DNA of 64,000 nucleotides, taken from NCBI GenBank assembly GCA_035249305.1, contig DATFGQ010000048.1:24811-88810 (forward strand). Direction: 5' to 3'. Each line of letters opens with the position of its first letter. The first letter of the stretch is position 1. Below are positions 1 through 8,000 of the stretch, in pieces. The translations under genes and the position numbers were made by a program. Source of the stretch: DASUNP01 sp035249305 (GTDB lineage Bacteria > Acidobacteriota > Blastocatellia > UBA7656). Under the pieces are notes generated by a model, which did no database searches, was not told where the DNA came from, and saw nothing but the letters and a program-made list of their open reading frames with translations.

Positions 1-666
1 CTCGCCTATCTTCGCCCAGTCTTCTTCGGTAACTCCGCCCGCTTCCGCCTTGTCGTCGCGTATGGTCATGGCCTGCGCGCGCAGCCTCGCATGCTCCATC
101 AACCGCTCCGCAGGCACGCCGTAAAGCTCCGCCGGAAGGTCCGCCAGCGCGCGGTCCAGCTCGCCCGGCTTGCGCGTCTTTCGCTCGCGGTGGATGATCC
201 ACCATTCGAGCTCTAGCTGTGATGCGCGCTCGACATCAAAATCAATATCGCTCACCTTACGAACCTCCGTGTAGAAGCTCCGCAGGTCGGGCAGGGCCTT
301 CTCGTAATCGGCGCGGCTACGGCCATCCTTGAAGACGAAGGCGGCTTTGGCCGCGCTGTAGGCCACCAGGTTGGAGCGGACGTAAGGCATGCTGTACTGC
401 GTGCGCAGAAGCTCCGAGAGCTCGTTGAAGAGCTTCACGCGCTCCCTGGCGTAATACGACCTCCACATCGCCGTTTCCAGGCGCGCGACCTCGTCGGGGT
501 CGAACGACCGCATGCTGGTTGAGCGCGGGCCGTACACGTCATAGCCCACCCAGCCTAAGACCACGACCAGGATGGCGAGCGCCACCCATCGCTTTTTCAA
601 TCGCTTCGGTTTCTGGCGAGTCGCCTCTTCCGTCGGGGCTACGGTTTCAGTCTTTGTGCTTGCCAT
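1..666 (-). CDS. Hypothetical single-pass membrane protein, C-terminus cut by window edge
   Basis: An open frame of 222 codons runs from an ATG at 666 to the window edge without a stop, so the C-terminus lies outside. The N-terminus has a basic stretch (RQKPKRLKKRW, about residues 17-27), then one hydrophobic segment (about 28-43), followed by a charged, helix-rich domain with many Arg, Glu and Asp residues, presumably extracytoplasmic. I recognise no family. The upstream region (667-799) carries a dispersed repeat, and the next gene (aspS) ends at 800, so this gene probably has its own promoter there. Function unknown; the reading frame itself is convincing because of its length and consistent codon use. 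Confidence 0.7.
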   Translation of the reverse strand, partial: MASTKTETVAPTEEATRQKPKRLKKRWVALAILVVVLGWVGYDVYGPRSTSMRSFDPDEVARLETAMWRSYYARERVKLFNELSELLRTQYSMPYVRSNLVAYSAAKAAFVFKDGRSRADYEKALPDLRSFYTEVRKVSDIDFDVERASQLELEWWIIHRERKTRKPGELDRALADLPAELYGVPAERLMEHARLRAQAMTIRDDKAEAGGVTEEDWAKIGE

Positions 667-689
667 AGCGGGTTTCTCCGGTGATTGCC

Positions 690-772
690 GAGGGTTCTTT
701 AGCGCTCTTGGCGGTACTTCGCGCTCTTTGCGTTGAACGACGGCCTTTGACGCCAAGCTCGCAAAGTAATAC
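690..772. repeat. Dispersed repeat of the 'GCGCTCTTTGCG' type
   Basis: The intergenic stretch between aspS and the truncated membrane protein holds partly self-complementary wording: CTTGGCG and TTTGCG units on one side, CGCCAAG and CGCAAAG on the other. It can fold into an imperfect hairpin. It resembles the non-coding low-complexity repeats seen elsewhere in this window, but only one copy of this particular type was noticed. Family assignment is by eye. Confidence 0.4.
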
Positions 773-799
773 GTAACCCGCCGCCGAATCGGACCTGTC

Positions 800-2605
800 T
801 TAATCGACTATCTTGATGTGGAGTTCGCGCAGTTGCTCCTCGGAAACGGGGCTCGGAGATTCTGTCATCAGGTCGGTGGCGTTGTTGGTCTTCGGGAACG
901 CTATTACCTCGCGGATAGACTTCTCCCTGGCCAGCAGCATCACCAGACGGTCAAACCCGAAAGCTATGCCCCCGTGCGGCGGCGTCCCGTATTCGAGCGC
1001 GTCGAGCAGGAACCCGAACTTCGTGCGGGCCTCTTCTTCCGTCAGCCCGAGCGCCTGGAATATGCGGTGCTGCATCTCGCGCGAGTGAATCCTTATCGAC
1101 CCGCTGCCAAGCTCTACGCCGTTGAGCACCAGGTCGTAAGCCTTCGCGCGGACCGACGCGGGGTCCGACTCCAGCCTGTCCAGGTCTTCGTCGCGCGGGC
1201 TCGTGAACGGGTGGTGCATCGCGTAGTACCGCCCTTCCTCTTCGTGATACTCGAACATCGGAAAGTCCGTCACCCAGAGGAAGTTGAATTTCGACGAGTC
1301 TATCAGCCCCTCGCGCTCGGCGACCTCCGAACGGAGCGCGTTTAACGAAGCGGCCGCCACGGACGGCTTGCCCGCGACGACGAGGACGGCGTCGCCCGCC
1401 TCAGAACCGGCTGCTGTAGCCAGTTCCGCGACTTTATCGTCGCCGAGCGATTTCGAAAGCGACGAGCTTACCGCGCCCGCCTCGTCCGTCTTTATCCACG
1501 CCAAGCCGCCCGCGCCGAATCGCTTTGCCACCTCCGTCAGCTCGTCCAGGTTCTTGCGCGAATACTTCGCCCCGCCCTTTACGGTTATCGCCTTCACCTC
1601 GCCGCCGGCTTCGAGCGCGTTCTTATACAGAACGAAATCCGTCCCGCGCAGCTTGTCCGACAGGTCTACGAGCTCAAGCCCGTAGCGCGTGTCGGGCTTG
1701 TCCGTGCCGTAGCGGCGCATGGATTCCGCGTAGGTCAGCCGGGGGAAGGGAAGCTCCACTTTTACGTCTATCAGCCGGCAGAGCTCGACCATCATCGGCT
1801 CGATGATCTTGAAGAGGTCGTCGGGCTGGATGAAGCTCATCTCTATGTCTATCTGAGTGAACTCGGGCTGTCGGTCGGCGCGGAGGTCTTCGTCGCGGAA
1901 GCAGCGCGCGATCTGAAAATACTTGTCGTAGCCGGCGACCATCAGCAGTTGTTTGAATATCTGCGGCGACTGCGGCAGCGCGTAGAAGCTCCCGGCAAAC
2001 AGACGGCTCGGCACGATGTAGTCGCGCGCGCCTTCGGGAGTCGTCTTGATCATCATCGGCGTCTCGATCTCGTAAAAGCCGTGCTCGTCCATGTAGCGGC
2101 GGATCGCTATGGCGGCGCGGTGGCGAAGCTTGATGTTGTCCTGCATCCTGGCGCGGCGCAGGTCGAGGTAACGGTATTTCAGCCGCACCTCTTCGCTCGC
2201 GCCCCGCGCGTCGATCTCGAACGGCGGCGTGCGCGCGTCGTTTAGTATGTAGATCTCGCGCGCGATGACCTCGATGCGGCCCGTCTTTATGTTAGGGTTC
2301 ACCTTCTCTTTGTCGCGCATCACGACTTTGCCGACGACGGCGACCACGTATTCGTTGCGCAGCTCCTTGGCGCGGCGGTGCGCTTCGGAATTCTTCTCCT
2401 CGTCAAAGACGACCTGGACCACGCCCTCGCGGTCGCGCATGTCTATGAAAGTGAGCGGGCCGAAATCGCGACGGCGGTGGACCCAGCCCATCAGCCTGAC
2501 CATCTCGCCCGCGTGCTCGGGCCTCAGCTCTCCGCAGTAATGATTACGTTTCAGGTTCTCCAGGTTTTCTGCCATAACTTTATAAAGCGCTGCCGACGCG
2601 CTCAT
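800..2605 (-). CDS. aspS: Aspartyl-tRNA synthetase
   Basis: Class II aminoacyl-tRNA synthetase that attaches Asp to tRNA(Asp) (or tRNA(Asn) in a non-discriminating enzyme). Visible domains: N-terminal OB-fold anticodon-binding region (about 20-120), catalytic core with the motif 2 segment FRDEDLRADRQPEFTQ (about 237-252), a GAD-type insertion (about 300-430), and motif 3 GIAFGFDRLVMLL near the C-terminus. At ~600 aa it has the usual length of a bacterial AspRS. The start at 2605 overlaps the hisS stop as ATGA, which suggests translational coupling. A second ATG at 2575 (MAENLENLKRN) matches family N-termini better, so the first ten residues are uncertain. Confidence 0.97.
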   Translation of the reverse strand: MSASAALYKVMAENLENLKRNHYCGELRPEHAGEMVRLMGWVHRRRDFGPLTFIDMRDREGVVQVVFDEEKNSEAHRRAKELRNEYVVAVVGKVVMRDKEKVNPNIKTGRIEVIAREIYILNDARTPPFEIDARGASEEVRLKYRYLDLRRARMQDNIKLRHRAAIAIRRYMDEHGFYEIETPMMIKTTPEGARDYIVPSRLFAGSFYALPQSPQIFKQLLMVAGYDKYFQIARCFRDEDLRADRQPEFTQIDIEMSFIQPDDLFKIIEPMMVELCRLIDVKVELPFPRLTYAESMRRYGTDKPDTRYGLELVDLSDKLRGTDFVLYKNALEAGGEVKAITVKGGAKYSRKNLDELTEVAKRFGAGGLAWIKTDEAGAVSSSLSKSLGDDKVAELATAAGSEAGDAVLVVAGKPSVAAASLNALRSEVAEREGLIDSSKFNFLWVTDFPMFEYHEEEGRYYAMHHPFTSPRDEDLDRLESDPASVRAKAYDLVLNGVELGSGSIRIHSREMQHRIFQALGLTEEEARTKFGFLLDALEYGTPPHGGIAFGFDRLVMLLAREKSIREVIAFPKTNNATDLMTESPSPVSEEQLRELHIKIVD

Positions 2606-3876
2606 TCATCTTTCAGTTTCTCGATCAAATCCGGTTCCGTTAGCTTCTGCTGCTCGCCGGTCGTCATGTCGCGCAAGACGTAATCGCCGCTACGGATTTC
2701 GTCTTCTCCAACGATCAAGGCGTAGCGCGCCGAGAGGTTGTTTGCTATGGCGAGCGACTTCTTGAGCTTTCGCCCTTCGAGGTCGACTACAGCGCCGACG
2801 CCCGCCTCGCGCAGCCGCCGCGCGAGCGCGAACGAATGCTTCCGAGCTTCGTCGCCGATGTAGGCGATGTAGAGGGCGGGCGCTTCGCCCTTCGGGTCGA
2901 GCCTCTCTTCGGGGATGCTCATCACCATCCGCTCGACGCCGAAGGCGAATCCGAACCCCTTGGCGGGCGGCCCGCCCAACATCTCGGACAGCCCGTCGTA
3001 ACGGCCCCCGCCGACGATCGTGTTCTGCGCGCCCAGTCTCGATCCGATCAGCTCAAACGTCGTGCGTTTGTAGTAATCAAGACCGCGGACCAGCCGCGGC
3101 GTCACCGTGTAAGCGATCCCGCGCTCGTCGAGCAGAGAGCGGAACTCGTCGAAGTGCTTCTGGCACGGCTCGCAAAGGTGGTCAGTTATCGCGGGCAGCT
3201 CGGCCAGCGCCGGCTGGCACGACTCCTCCTTGCAATCGAGCACGCGCAGCGGGTTCGTCTCGCGCCTCTGGTTGCAGGTCGAGCAGAGGCGCGAAAGCCG
3301 CTCGCGGATCGCTTCGCGCAGCATCTCGACGTAAGCTGGCCTGCAATTCTCGTCGCCGATCGAATTGATCAAAAGCTCGGTGTCGGTTATCCCGAGCCGC
3401 TTCAAATACCAGTCGAGCATCTCTATCACTTCGGCCTCGATCGCGGGGTCGTCGCTCTGGCCCAGCACCTCGACGCCGACCTGCGCGAACTGGCGGTAGC
3501 GGCCTTTCTGCGGGCGCTCGCGGCGGAACTGCGGGCCGATGTAGAAGAGCTTAACCAGCCCCGGCCGGTTGAACAACCCGTGCTCGATGTAGGCGCGGAC
3601 CACCGAGGCCGTAGATTCCGGCCTGAGCGAAACGCGCTCGCCGCCGCGGTCTTCGAACGTGTACATCTCCTTGTTGACGTCCGTCTCGGTCCCCACGCCG
3701 CGCTCGAACAACTCCGTGCGCTCGATTATGGGGGTGCGGATCTCTTCAAACCCGTATCGACGGAAGGCGTCGCGCGCGACGTTTTCGACCAGGTGCCAGG
3801 CCTCTATCCGCGCGTCGGTCTTGTCGGTGAACCGCGCGGGAAGAATGTCCTGTGTGCCTCTTACTTTGCTTATCAT
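2602..3876 (-). CDS. hisS: Histidyl-tRNA synthetase
   Basis: Class II synthetase charging tRNA(His). It starts with the family-typical segment MISKVRGTQDILP, has motif 2 (FRRERPQKGRYRQF, about residues 113-126) and the histidine-specific HisA signature GLDYYKRTTFE (about 265-275). A Cys-rich insertion (CSTCNQRRE...LDCKEESC...CEPCQ) lies between the motifs. The C-terminal ~90 residues form the anticodon-binding domain. Length of 424 aa is normal. It is the first gene of a two-gene operon with aspS. Confidence 0.97.
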   Translation of the reverse strand: MISKVRGTQDILPARFTDKTDARIEAWHLVENVARDAFRRYGFEEIRTPIIERTELFERGVGTETDVNKEMYTFEDRGGERVSLRPESTASVVRAYIEHGLFNRPGLVKLFYIGPQFRRERPQKGRYRQFAQVGVEVLGQSDDPAIEAEVIEMLDWYLKRLGITDTELLINSIGDENCRPAYVEMLREAIRERLSRLCSTCNQRRETNPLRVLDCKEESCQPALAELPAITDHLCEPCQKHFDEFRSLLDERGIAYTVTPRLVRGLDYYKRTTFELIGSRLGAQNTIVGGGRYDGLSEMLGGPPAKGFGFAFGVERMVMSIPEERLDPKGEAPALYIAYIGDEARKHSFALARRLREAGVGAVVDLEGRKLKKSLAIANNLSARYALIVGEDEIRSGDYVLRDMTTGEQQKLTEPDLIEKLKDE

Positions 3877-3966
3877 TACTCAAAACCGCTTCGACCGTTA
3901 GCGAGTCGAATCTTGTCAGGATGCTCGGAACCGTCACCGCGCGTACTAAAGAAGGCGCGGCGATTC

Positions 3967-4482
3967 TCACTGCGCATCCGCGAGGTAGTTGTTTTTGTAT
4001 TCGATATAATGGCGCCAGTGCATGTCTATTCGAGCGAGCTCGTCTTCGGTCACTTCGCGGCGGACGCGCGCGGGCGACCCCATGACCATTGATCGCGGGG
4101 GTATCACCGTCCCCGGCGTCACGAGCGACCCGGCCGCTATGAATGACTCTTCGCCTATCACCACGTCGTCTAGGACGATCGAGCCTATGCCGACGAGCGA
4201 CCTGTCCTTGATCGTGCACCCGTGCAGCATCACGCCATGACCTACGGTGACGTAGTTGCCGATGATAGTGGGGAAGCGGCCGTTTGTGACGTGGATGATC
4301 GAGCCGTCCTGTACGTTAGTGCTGTGGCCTATGCGGACGTGGTAAACGTCGCCTCGGATGACGCAGTTGAACCAGACGCTCGACTGCTCGCCTACCTCGA
4401 CGTCGCCGATCACCTGCGCGCTCGCTTCGATGAAAGCGGTCGCCGCGATCTTGGGTTTGATACCTTTGTAACTCCGTATCAT
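3967..4482 (-). CDS. Gamma-carbonic-anhydrase-like hexapeptide-repeat protein
   Basis: A left-handed beta-helix protein of the gamma carbonic anhydrase/YrdA/PaaY type. The 171-aa chain is built from hexapeptide-type repeats. The three metal-binding histidine positions are visible in YHVRIGHSTNVQDG, SIIHVTNG and GHGVMLHGC (about residues 50-95), so a metal site is likely. Members are cytosolic trimers and either hydrate CO2 or have unknown roles. It stands alone between hisS and a divergently transcribed lipoprotein gene. Family is clear; the catalytic activity is not proven by sequence, because many homologues lack measurable activity. Confidence 0.88.
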   Translation of the reverse strand: MIRSYKGIKPKIAATAFIEASAQVIGDVEVGEQSSVWFNCVIRGDVYHVRIGHSTNVQDGSIIHVTNGRFPTIIGNYVTVGHGVMLHGCTIKDRSLVGIGSIVLDDVVIGEESFIAAGSLVTPGTVIPPRSMVMGSPARVRREVTEDELARIDMHWRHYIEYKNNYLADAQ

Positions 4483-4584
4483 ATGGCTGCCTCAATTGAC
4501 GTTGACGGAAAGAAGTCACGTTAGCATACCCGTCGCGCGTGTAGCAAGTTGACACCCCGCGGCCTCTCGCTTAGCATCAACGCG

Positions 4585-5175
4585 ATGCGCCGCTCAGCAA
4601 TAACCTCACTCGCGATAATGATATTCGCACTGCTTGCCGCATGCGGCGGAAAACCGTTCAACGTAAAACCGAGGCCCGAGCTGCCGCCCGCGGCGGCCGG
4701 CGCGGAAGCGGCGGCGGGGGACTTGACGCTGCGCGCGGAAGCCGTGACGGACGAAGATTTTTTGTACGAGACTTTCGACGCGAACCTGATACTGGCGGGA
4801 GTCTTGCCCGTGCGGGTTACGATCTCAAGCCGGGCGGTTGAGCCCGCCGATCTGAGAAAGGCGAAGTTCGAAATCAGATCTTCTGCCGGGCGGACCTACA
4901 AGGCGATCAGCGCCAGCAGCGCGTTTAAGAAGCTGATCTCTTACTACGGAATCTCCACCTATTCGAAAACCGGGTACAAAGAGTCGCAATCGGATTTCGC
5001 GTCGCATGCGCTTGACCTGCGCGAGCCGCTGGCGGCGGGCTCGTCGCGGCAGGGGATGATCTTTTTTCAAGTCCCCGATGAAGCGGCACGCGCCGCGGGG
5101 CTGACTATAGTCGCCCGCGACCTCAACCGAAAGCTTCCGAAATCGGAATCACGGATCGAGATCAAGCTTGACTGA
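4585..5175 (+). CDS. Putative lipoprotein of unknown function
   Basis: The chosen start (4585, MRRSAITSLAIM) gives a clean lipoprotein signal peptide: two arginines, a hydrophobic core, and a lipobox LLAAC with the acylated Cys near residue 20. An in-frame start 12 codons upstream would disturb this. The mature ~175-aa domain follows a Pro/Ala-rich linker and is predicted to be mostly beta-strand; I recognise no family. It converges with the selenoprotein gene ending at 5187, only 11 bp away. Confidence 0.72.
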   Translation: MRRSAITSLAIMIFALLAACGGKPFNVKPRPELPPAAAGAEAAAGDLTLRAEAVTDEDFLYETFDANLILAGVLPVRVTISSRAVEPADLRKAKFEIRSSAGRTYKAISASSAFKKLISYYGISTYSKTGYKESQSDFASHALDLREPLAAGSSRQGMIFFQVPDEAARAAGLTIVARDLNRKLPKSESRIEIKLD

Positions 5176-5186
5176 AAGCCCTCGAC

Positions 5187-5897
5187 TCAACCCGCGCCGT
5201 ATTCCTCATAGACCCGCTCGATGATCTCTCCGGGCCTGGGAGGCTCTTTGACGAGCGACAGCGCGTCGCGCAGGACTCGCTTATGTAGCTCGCGCTGAAA
5301 GGGCCGGCCCATCGAGTTTCCTATCTCAAAATCTTTCGGGTAGAGCGCGCGCGGGGGGCGCATCTGCCGCGAAGCCTCGGGGCTGACGGTGATCAAGACC
5401 GTCGAGATGCCTCGCATTTCGATCTCGCGTTGGACCGCAACGACCGTGCGGTGACAGACCTGCGGTCAGCCGCCCGTAAGCACCACCAGATCGGCCCTCG
5501 ACCGCTTGTCTATCTCTTCGGCTATCTGCGGCGCCGTCTCTTCGTACATCCGCTTCAACTGCATGGTGTAGCCCATATAACCTACGTGCTCGCGGGCAAC
5601 GCCGCCTACGAAGCCCTCTTTCACAAGCTCGGCGAGCGCGTCTATGGGAAAGACGACGTTTATGTCGCGGTCGGCGTCCGAGTGGTCGTAATGGTGGTGC
5701 GTCACCATCAGGCTGTCGGCCGTCGCGTCCGCGCCGATGATCCGAAAAGTGAGGTCGCCGAGCTCGTCGGCGATGTTGAAAGGCTCTTGATCTTTTTGAT
5801 GGACGCCCGCGGCCGTAACTATGGCTACGGTCGCCCGCGCAAGCTCCCGCTCGTATGGAGTGAAAGGGACACACTTCCTAGACATCTGATGAGACAT
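5187..5897 (-). CDS. GrdB-like selenoprotein (glycine/sarcosine/betaine reductase selenoprotein B family), in-frame UGA
   Basis: Two adjacent open frames (5897-5466 and 5465-5187) join through a single in-frame UGA at 5468-5466. Read as selenocysteine they give one 236-aa protein with Sec at residue 144 in the context TGG-U-PQVCHRT. The N-terminal half has the family-type segment VTHHHYDHSDADRDINVVFP (about 65-84), typical of selenoprotein-B-like proteins related to the substrate-binding subunits of glycine and D-proline reductases. A SECIS-like hairpin begins 13 nt after the UGA. Sequence continues in the family on both sides of the UGA, which argues against pseudogenisation. The U-to-Cys spacing is UxxxC. 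The chain is much shorter than true GrdB (~430 aa), so a stand-alone redox protein is more likely than a glycine reductase subunit. Start codon choice (5897 or 5885) is open. Confidence 0.85.
5434..5452 (-). promoter_or_regulatory. SECIS-like hairpin after UGA of the GrdB-like gene
   Basis: On the minus strand, 13 nt after the UGA, ACCGCA (5452-5447) pairs perfectly with TGCGGT (5439-5434) around a 7-nt loop CGGTCGT that contains GGU. Bacterial SECIS elements lie immediately 3' of the Sec codon inside the coding region and present a GU in the apical loop, recognised by SelB. Position and loop fit this; the structure is drawn by hand. Confidence 0.65.
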
Positions 5898-5914
5898 GAC
5901 ACTTTACTCGTTCC

Positions 5915-5959
5915 GGCCATCTGAAATCTCAGATTTCAAATTTGAAATTTCAGATGGCC
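5915..5959. repeat. 13-bp inverted repeat between the two selenoprotein genes
   Basis: GGCCATCTGAAAT (5915-5927) and ATTTCAGATGGCC (5947-5959) are perfect inverted copies; the 19-nt spacer is itself rich in ATTTCAAATTT-type words. It fills nearly the whole 68-bp gap between the peroxiredoxin and GrdB-like genes. There is no U-run after it on either strand, so it is more likely a processing or attenuation hairpin or a dispersed repeat than a standard terminator. A similar AAATTTCAAATC-type stretch occurs at about 21225-21247. Confidence 0.6.
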
Positions 5960-5965
5960 CCTGGT

Positions 5966-6427
5966 TCAAGCTGCTTGTCGGAGAACGTCGAATATCTCTT
6001 CGTTGTCCGGCTGTTCGTCGATCTTATGAATATCTTTGTAGATGATTCGGCCTTCTTTATCGACGACAAAGAGCGCGCGCTCGCTGTAGCCTTCCGGCCT
6101 CAACGCGCCGTAGAGGCGAGCCACTTCGCCTTTCGGTTCGAAGTCTGAAAGCAGGTCGTAAGAGATGCCGCCGAGGCTCTTGGCCCAGGCTGCGTTGCAG
6201 GGGACTGAGTCGACTGAAATACCCAGCACGTGGGTATCGTGGCCCTCGAATCGGCTTAGGTCAGCCTCATACGAAGGCATCTGGATGGTTCAAACGGGTG
6301 TCCAGGCCAGCGGGTAGAATGCGATGAACACGTTCTTGTTGCCGCGGAAATCTGACAGCTTGACTTTGTTGCCTCTGTGGCTCGGCAGCTCAAAGTCGGG
6401 AGCCATATCTCCCACTTCAACAGCCAT
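5966..6427 (-). CDS. Selenocysteine-containing peroxiredoxin (AhpE/PrxU type), in-frame UGA
   Basis: Two open frames meet at an in-frame UGA (6292-6290). Read through, they give a 153-aa peroxiredoxin with Sec46 in the motif PLAWTPV-U-TIQMPSYE, exactly where the peroxidatic Cys of the PxxxTxxC motif belongs. Thioredoxin-fold features continue downstream (GISVDSVPCNAAW, the active-site Arg region YSERALFVVD). The ATG at 6427 is chosen because AGGAGG lies 8 nt upstream. The enzyme should reduce hydroperoxides, with Sec as the nucleophile, in the cytosol. A SECIS-like hairpin starts 11 nt after the UGA. It lies downstream of cysK-aroDE and upstream of a second UGA-containing gene, which strongly supports genuine Sec use over a nonsense mutation. 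Confidence 0.9.
6264..6278 (-). promoter_or_regulatory. SECIS-like hairpin after UGA of the peroxiredoxin gene
   Basis: On the minus strand, 11 nt after the UGA, GCCTT (6278-6274) pairs with GAGGC (6268-6264, including one U-G pair) around the loop CGTAT, which contains GU. The stem is short (5 bp), so it is weaker than the one in the neighbouring gene, but the distance from the UGA and the loop content match bacterial SECIS expectations. Confidence 0.5.
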
Positions 6428-6476
6428 TGGCTTTTTCCTCCTGATTAGATTTAACGCCCTCACTTTATCAATAAGG

Positions 6477-8000
6477 CTATCGGGATTGACTGTCAAGCTG
6501 TTCGAGCGCCGCGGCCCGCATTAAATCGGCGGGGGCCTCTCCGGCGGTCCAAAGCTCGAACTGCCGCGCGCCTTGCGCCACCAGCATCTCGATCCCGCTG
6601 ATCGTTAGACACCCGGCGGCCCGCGCGTCCTTGAGAAACTTCGTCTCCAGGGGGTTGTAGACCAGATCGTATGCAGCCAATCGGCCTTTGAACGCCTCGG
6701 GGCCTATGGGGCTTGAGCTCTCGTCGCGCCCGCGCATCCCGACCGGCGTTGTGTTTATGATTACGCGCACGTTGGATGACTCTAAATCGTCGATCGGATG
6801 AACCTCGACGCCAGCAGACTCGGCGAGGGCGCGGGCGGGGTCGCGCGCAAAGAGAGTCACGCGCGCTCCACGCTTTTGAAGTCCGAAGACCACAGCGCGC
6901 GCAGCCCCGCCCGCCCCGATCACGCCGAACGTCTCGCCCTTGATCGCGCAAACCCTTTCAAGCGGCTCGATCGCGCCCTCGACATCCGTGTTGTAACCTT
7001 TCAAACGGCCTCGCTCGGCGACTACGGTGTTGACCGCGCCTACCTCGCGCGCAGTCTCGTCTACTTCGTCGAGCAGCGGTATGACGGCGGTCTTGTGCGG
7101 AATCGTCACGCTCAACCCGCGAAGCCGCCAGTCGATGTCGCGTGTCTCTTCTCGGACGAATCGGGTGAAGAACTGCTCAAGGTCGTCGACTTCGATCGGC
7201 AGGTAGACGAAATCTAAATCACATTCCCGGAACGCGGCGTTGTGCATAGCCGGGGAAGCCGATTGCGAAACCGGCCGCCCGATGATTCCCGTGATAGCCG
7301 TCTCGCGTGATAAATGATCGACACGATAAGTGTTCTTCAGCTCGCGGCAAGTCAACTGCCCCGGCGCGCTCTCGGCCCCGCGCGCGAGCGACCCGTATGT
7401 CAGATAGCTCCCTTCGGCCGGCCCGAGTATTCGCGTGATCACGCCCGGCTCCCCCATCGCGATCGCGATCAGGTTCCGCCCATCTTCTCGCGCCCGTTTC
7501 AACAGACTGAAGATCGAAAGCGTGTCGCTTACGCCGCGGGCTTGCGTGACTATCTTATGGACGGCGGCGGGCAGGCGGGATAGTCGATCATAAATCTCGT
7601 ATGGATTCGGCGGCGTCTCACGGAAATTGTGGTGCGAGACTATGAGCCGCGACGTGTCGGGCGCAAGCCTCGCGGCCTGCTCGTAGTGCGCGGCCTCTAT
7701 GTCGCAGTAGTCGGCGCCACGTCGCGCGCCTTCGACGAGCAGGCGAAGCCTGATCTCATCATCGATCATCTGGCGTCCGCCTTCGTCGGCCGAGCGGCAG
7801 GTGATAATAACGGGCAGCGGTTTATCTTCGAGCAGCGAGCCGAGGTTTTCTGGTTTCGTAAAATCGAAATCGCGCAGGTAATCGAGCCTGATCTCGATCA
7901 TGTCGGCCGCCTGCGCAGCCTCTCTCATCCTGGCGCGGGCGGCCGCGGTTGTCTCTTCCGTGATCACTGCGCAGACGCGGGCCGGGCTATCTTTCGCCAT
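6477..8000 (-). CDS. aroDE: Bifunctional 3-dehydroquinate dehydratase (type I) / shikimate dehydrogenase
   Basis: Fusion of two consecutive shikimate-pathway enzymes. Residues ~1-225 are a type I dehydroquinase barrel: catalytic His in LIVSHHNFRETP and the Schiff-base Lys in AVHKIVTQ. Residues ~235-505 are shikimate dehydrogenase: substrate site GRPVSQSASPAMHNAAF, catalytic Lys in VTIPHKTAV, NADP-binding GVIGAGGAARAVVFGL. The ATG at 8000 overlaps the cysK stop (TGATG), so the two are translationally coupled. This fusion is familiar from plants and from several bacterial groups. A GTG one codon upstream (8003) is an alternative start. Confidence 0.95.
   Translation of the reverse strand: MAKDSPARVCAVITEETTAAARARMREAAQAADMIEIRLDYLRDFDFTKPENLGSLLEDKPLPVIITCRSADEGGRQMIDDEIRLRLLVEGARRGADYCDIEAAHYEQAARLAPDTSRLIVSHHNFRETPPNPYEIYDRLSRLPAAVHKIVTQARGVSDTLSIFSLLKRAREDGRNLIAIAMGEPGVITRILGPAEGSYLTYGSLARGAESAPGQLTCRELKNTYRVDHLSRETAITGIIGRPVSQSASPAMHNAAFRECDLDFVYLPIEVDDLEQFFTRFVREETRDIDWRLRGLSVTIPHKTAVIPLLDEVDETAREVGAVNTVVAERGRLKGYNTDVEGAIEPLERVCAIKGETFGVIGAGGAARAVVFGLQKRGARVTLFARDPARALAESAGVEVHPIDDLESSNVRVIINTTPVGMRGRDESSSPIGPEAFKGRLAAYDLVYNPLETKFLKDARAAGCLTISGIEMLVAQGARQFELWTAGEAPADLMRAAALEQLDSQSR

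Noticed and set aside
2836..4092. Long plus-strand open frame opposite hisS
   Set aside because: It is the antisense of a clear hisS gene; in GC-rich genomes such antisense frames are common. Similar long antisense frames elsewhere were left out for the same reason.
5187..6427. Two pseudogenes broken by nonsense mutations
   Set aside because: Each gene has only one UGA, at a redox-active position, the frames are otherwise intact, and SECIS-like hairpins follow. Two neighbouring coincidences of this kind are unlikely.
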